Shown piece after piece: positions 59,793 through 64,000 of a stretch of 64,000 nt of DNA (position 1 is its first letter; each line of letters starts with the position of its first letter). The translations under genes were made by a program, and so were the position numbers. The DNA comes from Odontesthes bonariensis. Its lineage: Eukaryota > Chordata > Actinopteri > Atheriniformes > Atherinopsidae. The DNA lies in the NCBI RefSeq assembly GCF_027942865.1, contig NC_134510.1:10878743-10942742 (forward strand), read 5' to 3'. Under the pieces are notes generated by a model. It worked only from the letters and a program-made list of their open reading frames with translations. It did no database searches and was not told the origin of the DNA.

Positions 59793-60285
59793 TTGCAGAC
59801 TTCTCCTAGAGAAACATTTTCACTGGCAAGGCAACCCAAGTTTACTCCTTGCTTAGCAATACCATGTCGTATTGCTATTCTGCCACTGCATCATCTTGTT
59901 TAAAGATTATTGTGGCCGCTTTACCTCCGAAGAGTTCTTGCTTCCAAATGCTATGCCTACTATTTGTTTGCCTCAGGAGCCCTGTTAAACAACAGCCAAA
60001 ACACTTGTTGCATGAGAATCTTCTGACCACTGCTCAACAAGCTGTGTTGTCACAACCTTCTACAGTGCTTTGGGCAGGACAGAATCATTAGCAAAAGGCA
60101 CATTGTTGATTATAAGGTCTTGGTTTGCACTTAACACCATAGTAAACGGGAAAGGGCTTTTGACCGAAGAAACCTGGCATCATGTTAGGCTATTTGAAGG
60201 GGTCTATTGACATTTAGGCCGAAGATGGGTGAGAGTATCAAAGCAATCATCACTTGGTGGCAGGCAGCTGATAAAAGACCAAGCT

Positions 60286-60357
60286 CTACCCCTCGGGGAA
60301 TCGAACCTCGATCTTCCGCATGACAGGCGGAGATACTGTCCATTATACTAACGAGGA
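60286..60357 (-). pseudogene. tRNA-Asp (GTC), degenerate
   Basis: The acceptor 3' strand reads AGGGGTA against TCCTCGT, two mismatches, and the T-stem 5' strand CGAGG mispairs with CCCCG. T at position 38. The only clearly damaged tRNA in the right block. Confidence 0.75.
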
Positions 60358-60607
60358 ATTTCTGTGTGACTGACACAGTCGTCAGACGAAAAGACAACTA
60401 TCGCCAAGGAGTGAAATAAGATTTTGGTTTCCCCTTTCAAGGTGCAGGAAAATTGCTATCACAGTCCCATCACTCAGAAGGAGAGTCTTCCATGAAGCTG
60501 CATGCCTCGTCAATATTCCCCTTCAACACGAACACAACGCAGACCCACATATTCGCTGGAATGATGCCTGGGCCCGCCGACAGTGTCGTCAAATATTCCT
60601 TTTAGTA

Positions 60608-60690
60608 GTCAGGATGGCCGAGCGGTCTAAGGCGCTGCGTTCAGGTCGCAGTCTCCCCTGGAGGCGTGGGTTCAAATCCCACTTCTGACA
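60608..60690 (+). tRNA. tRNA-Leu (CAG)
   Basis: Consensus with C34, flank TTTTAGTA. Confidence 0.95.
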
Positions 60691-61183
60691 TTGCAGACTT
60701 CTCCTAGAGAAACATTTTCACTGGCAAGGCAACCCAAGTTTACTCCTTGCTTAGCAATACCATGTCGTATTGCTATTCTGCCACTGCATCATCTTGTTTA
60801 AAGATTATTTTGGCCGCTTTACCTCCGAAGAGTTCTTGCTTCCAAATGCTATGCCTACTTTTTGTTTGCCTCAGGAGCCCTGTTAAACAACAGCCAAGAC
60901 ACTTGTTGCATGAGAATCTTCTGACCACTGCTCAACAAGCTGTGTTGTCACAACCTTCTACAGTGCTTTGGGCAGGACAGAATCATTAGCAAAAGGCACA
61001 TTGTTGATTATAAGGTCTTGGTTTGCACTTAACACCATAGTAAACGGGAAAGGGCTTTTGACCAAAGCAACCTGGCCTCATGTTAGGCTATTTGAAGGGG
61101 GCTATTGACATTTAGGCCGAAGATGGGTGAGAGTATCAAAACAATCATCACTTGGTGGCAGGCAGCTGATAAAAGACCAAGCT

Positions 61184-61255
61184 CTCCCCGTCGGGGAATC
61201 GAACCCCGATCTTCCGCGTGACAGGCGGAGATACTGTCCATTATACTAACGAGGA
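61184..61255 (-). tRNA. tRNA-Asp (GTC)
   Basis: Consensus. Confidence 0.95.
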
Positions 61256-61505
61256 ATTTCTGTGTGCCTGACACAGTCGTCAGACGAAAAGACAACTATC
61301 GCCAAGGAGTGAAATAAGATTTTGGTGTCCCGTTTCAAGGTGCAGGAAAATTGCTATCACAGTCCCATTACTCAGAAGGAGAGTCTTCCATGAAGCTGCA
61401 TGCCTCGTCAATATTCCCCTTCAACACGAACACAACGCAGACCCACATATTCGCTGGAATGATGCCTGGGCCCGCCGACAGTGTCATCCAATATTCCTTT
61501 TAGTA

Positions 61506-61588
61506 GTCAGGATGGCCGAGCGGTCTAAGGCAATGCGTTCAGGTCGCAGTCTCCCCTGGAGGCGTGGGTTCAAATCCCACTTCTGACA
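61506..61588 (+). tRNA. tRNA-Leu (CAG), AA variant
   Basis: Same A26 A27 change as 53424. Confidence 0.85.
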
Positions 61589-62081
61589 TTGCAGACTTCT
61601 CCTAGAGAAACATTTTCACTGGCAAGGCAACCCAAGTTTACTCCTTGCTTAGCAATACCATGTCGTATTGCTATTCTGCCACTGCATCATCTTGTTTAAA
61701 GATTATTTTGGCCGCTTTACCTCCGAAGAGTTCTTGCTTCCAAATGCTATGCCTACTTTTTGTTTGCCTCAGGAGCCCTGTTAAACAACAGCCAAGACAC
61801 TTGTTGCATGAGAATCTTCTGACCACTGCTCAACAAGCTGTGTTGTCACAACCTTCTACAGTGCTTTGGGCAGGACAGAATCATTAGCAAAAGGCACATT
61901 GTTGATTATAAGGTCTTGGTTTGCACTTAACACCATAGTAAACGGGAAAGGGCTTTTGACCAAAGCAACCTGGCCTCATGTTAGGCTATTTGAAGGGGGC
62001 TATTGACATTTAGGCCGAAGATGGGTGAGAGTATCAAAACAATCATCACTTGGTGGCAGGCAGCTGATAAAAGACCAAGCT

Positions 62082-62153
62082 CTCCCCGTCGGGGAATCGA
62101 ACCCCGATCTTCCGCGTGACAGGCGGAGATACTGTCCATTATACTAACGAGGA
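62082..62153 (-). tRNA. tRNA-Asp (GTC)
   Basis: Consensus. Confidence 0.95.
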
Positions 62154-62403
62154 ATTTCTGTGTGCCTGACACAGTCGTCAGACGAAAAGACAACTATCGC
62201 CAAGGAGTGAAATAAGATTTTGGTGTCCCGTTTCAAGGTGCAGGAAAATTGCTATCACAGTCCCATTACTCAGAAGGAGAGTCTTCCATGAAGCTGCATG
62301 CCTCGTCAATATTCCCCTTCAACACGAACACAACGCAGACCCACATATTCGCTGGAATGATGCCTGGGCCCGCCGACAGTGTCATCCAATATTCCTTTTA
62401 GTA

Positions 62404-62486
62404 GTCAGGATGGCCGAGCGGTCTAAGGCAATGCGTTCAGGTCGCAGTCTCCCCTGGAGGCGTGGGTTCAAATCCCACTTCTGACA
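62404..62486 (+). tRNA. tRNA-Leu (CAG), AA variant
   Basis: Same A26 A27 change; ten units from 53424. Confidence 0.85.
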
Positions 62487-62979
62487 TTGCAGACTTCTCC
62501 TAGAGAAACATTTTCACTGGCAAGGCAACCCAAGTTTACTCCTTGCTTAGCAATACCATGTCGTATTGCTATTCTGCCACTGCATCATCTTGTTTAAAGA
62601 TTATTGTGGCCGCTTTACCTCCGAAGAGTTCTTGCTTCCAAATGCTATGCCTACTATTTGTTTGCCTCAGGAGCCCTGTTAAACAACAGCCAAGACACTT
62701 GTTGCATGAGAATCTTCTGACCACTGCTCAACAAGCTGTGTTGTCACAACCTTCTACAGTGCTTTGGGCAGGACAGAATCATTAGCAAAAGGCACATTGT
62801 TGATTATAAGGTCTTGGTTTGCACTTAACACCATAGTAAACGGGAAAGGGCTTTTGACCGAAGAAACCTGGCATCATGTTAGGCTATTTGAAGGGGGCTA
62901 TTGACATTTAGGCCGAAGATGGGTGAGAGTATCAAAGCAATCATCACTTGGTGGCAGGCAGCTGATAAAAGACCAAGCT

Positions 62980-63051
62980 CTCCCCGTCGGGGAATCGAAC
63001 CCCAATCTTCCGCGTGACAGGCGGAGATACTGTCCATTATACTAACGAGGA
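62980..63051 (-). tRNA. tRNA-Asp (GTC), T-stem G-T variant
   Basis: Same variant as 54000, ten units away, with the same GAGGACTTTC flank. Confidence 0.9.
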
Positions 63052-63301
63052 CTTTCTGTGTGACTGACACAGTCGTCAGACGAAAAGACAACTATCGCCA
63101 AGGAGTGAAATAAGATTTTGGTTTCCCCTTTCAAGGTGCAGGAAAATTGCTATCACAGTCCCATCACTCAGAAGGAGAGTCTTCCATGAAGCTGCATGCC
63201 TCGTCAATATTCCCCTTCAACACGAACACAACGCAGACCCACATATTCGCTGGAATGATGCCTGGGCCCGCCGACAGTGTCGTCAAATATTCCTTTTAGT
63301 A

Positions 63302-63384
63302 GTCAGGATGGCCGAGCGGTCTAAGGCGCTGCGTTAAGGTCGCAGTCTCCCCTGGAGGCGTGGGTTCAAATCCCACTTCTGACA
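63302..63384 (+). tRNA. tRNA-Leu (AAG)
   Basis: Consensus with A34; ten units from 54322. Confidence 0.93.
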
Positions 63385-63877
63385 TTGCAGACTTCTCCTA
63401 GAGAACCATTTTCACTGGCAAGGCAACCCAAGTTTACTCCTTGCTTAGCAATACCATGTCGTATTGCTATTCTGCCACTGCATCATCTTGTTTAAAGATT
63501 ATTGTGGCCGCTTTACCTCCGAAGAGTTCTTGCTTCCAAATGCTATGCCTACTTTTTGTTTGCCTCAGGAGCCCTGTTAAACAACAGCCAAGACACTTGT
63601 TGCATGAGAATCTTCTGACCACTGCTCAACAAGCTGTGTTGTCACAACCTTCTACAGTGCTTTGGGCAGGACAGAATCATTAGCAAAAGGCACATTGTTG
63701 ATTATAAGGTCTTGGTTTGCACTTAACACCATAGTAAACGGGAAAGGGCTTTTGACCAAAGCAACCTGGCCTCATGTTAGGCTATTTGAAGGGGGCTATT
63801 GACATTTAGGCCGAAGATGGGTGAGAGTATCAAAACAATCATCACTTGGTGGCAGGCAGCTGATAAAAGACCAAGCT

Positions 63878-63949
63878 CTCCCCGTCGGGGAATCGAACCC
63901 CGATCTTCCGCGTGACAGGCGGAGATACTGTCCATTATACTAACGAGGA
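63878..63949 (-). tRNA. tRNA-Asp (GTC)
   Basis: Consensus; the array continues beyond the window. Confidence 0.95.
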
Positions 63950-64000
63950 ATTTCTGTGTACCTGACACAGTCGTCAGACGAAAAGACAACTATCGCCAAG

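Larger units (their letters stand above)
52910..64000. repeat. tRNA-Leu/tRNA-Asp tandem array, right block (898-bp units)
   Basis: About 12.3 units of 898 bp continue to the window end, much more uniform than the left block. Variants recur at three units (2694 bp; 54322-57015 like 57016-59709) and at ten units (8980 bp; 53424 like 62404, and 54322 like 63302), which indicates higher-order structure. The spacer contains no other RNA gene that I can recognise. Confidence 0.95.

Overview
The window looks like repeat-rich, gene-poor heterochromatin from a teleost fish. Evidence for a fish: class II tRNA-Leu and tRNA-Asp genes in a large tandem array, a vertebrate-type 7SL (SRP) RNA gene, PIF/Harbinger and hAT DNA transposon remnants of fish type, and a retrovirus-like provirus. 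No ordinary protein-coding host gene was recognised. A 200-N assembly gap lies at 52710-52709+200 (52710-52909).

Layout. (1) 1-19661: a tandem satellite with a unit of about 1270 bp, 15 full units plus one diverged partial edge unit. (2) 19662-20633: the right part of a hAT-type transposon with a BED-finger remnant, abutting the satellite. (3) 20636-23337: two direct copies (about 761 bp, nearly identical) flanking a spacer that carries a full-length 7SL RNA gene on the minus strand (22242-22541). (4) 23338-25325: a degraded PIF/Harbinger element with a Myb/SANT-like remnant (+), an internally deleted HARBI1-like remnant (-), and an inserted LINE-like 3' tail. (5) 25326-44265: a nest of LTR elements. 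An old, reverse-oriented copy of a largely non-coding LTR element (called family X here; copy A) is split by two insertions. One is a 10.35-kb endogenous retrovirus (ERV1, 26298-36649). The other is a forward copy of family X itself (copy B, 36926-43468). (6) 44266-46470: another Harbinger-type remnant with a split HARBI1-like pseudogene and a dispersed short repeat. (7) 46471-64000: a tandem array with an 898-bp unit, each unit holding one tRNA-Leu (+) and one tRNA-Asp (-). It is interrupted at 50153-52909 by hAT and Harbinger fragments and the gap.

How parts work together. The tRNA array and the 7SL gene are Pol III loci. The tRNA-Leu copies are a mixture of CAG and AAG anticodons on one backbone, differing by one base at position 34. 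ERV1 has an open gag, no protease or reverse transcriptase, a degenerate RNase H, a broken integrase and a frameshifted env. Its two LTRs nevertheless differ at only one of 306 positions, so it probably moved recently using proteins supplied in trans. Family X shares non-coding blocks with ERV1, so the two appear related. Both insertions into copy A can be verified inside the window, because copy B preserves the corresponding unoccupied sites.
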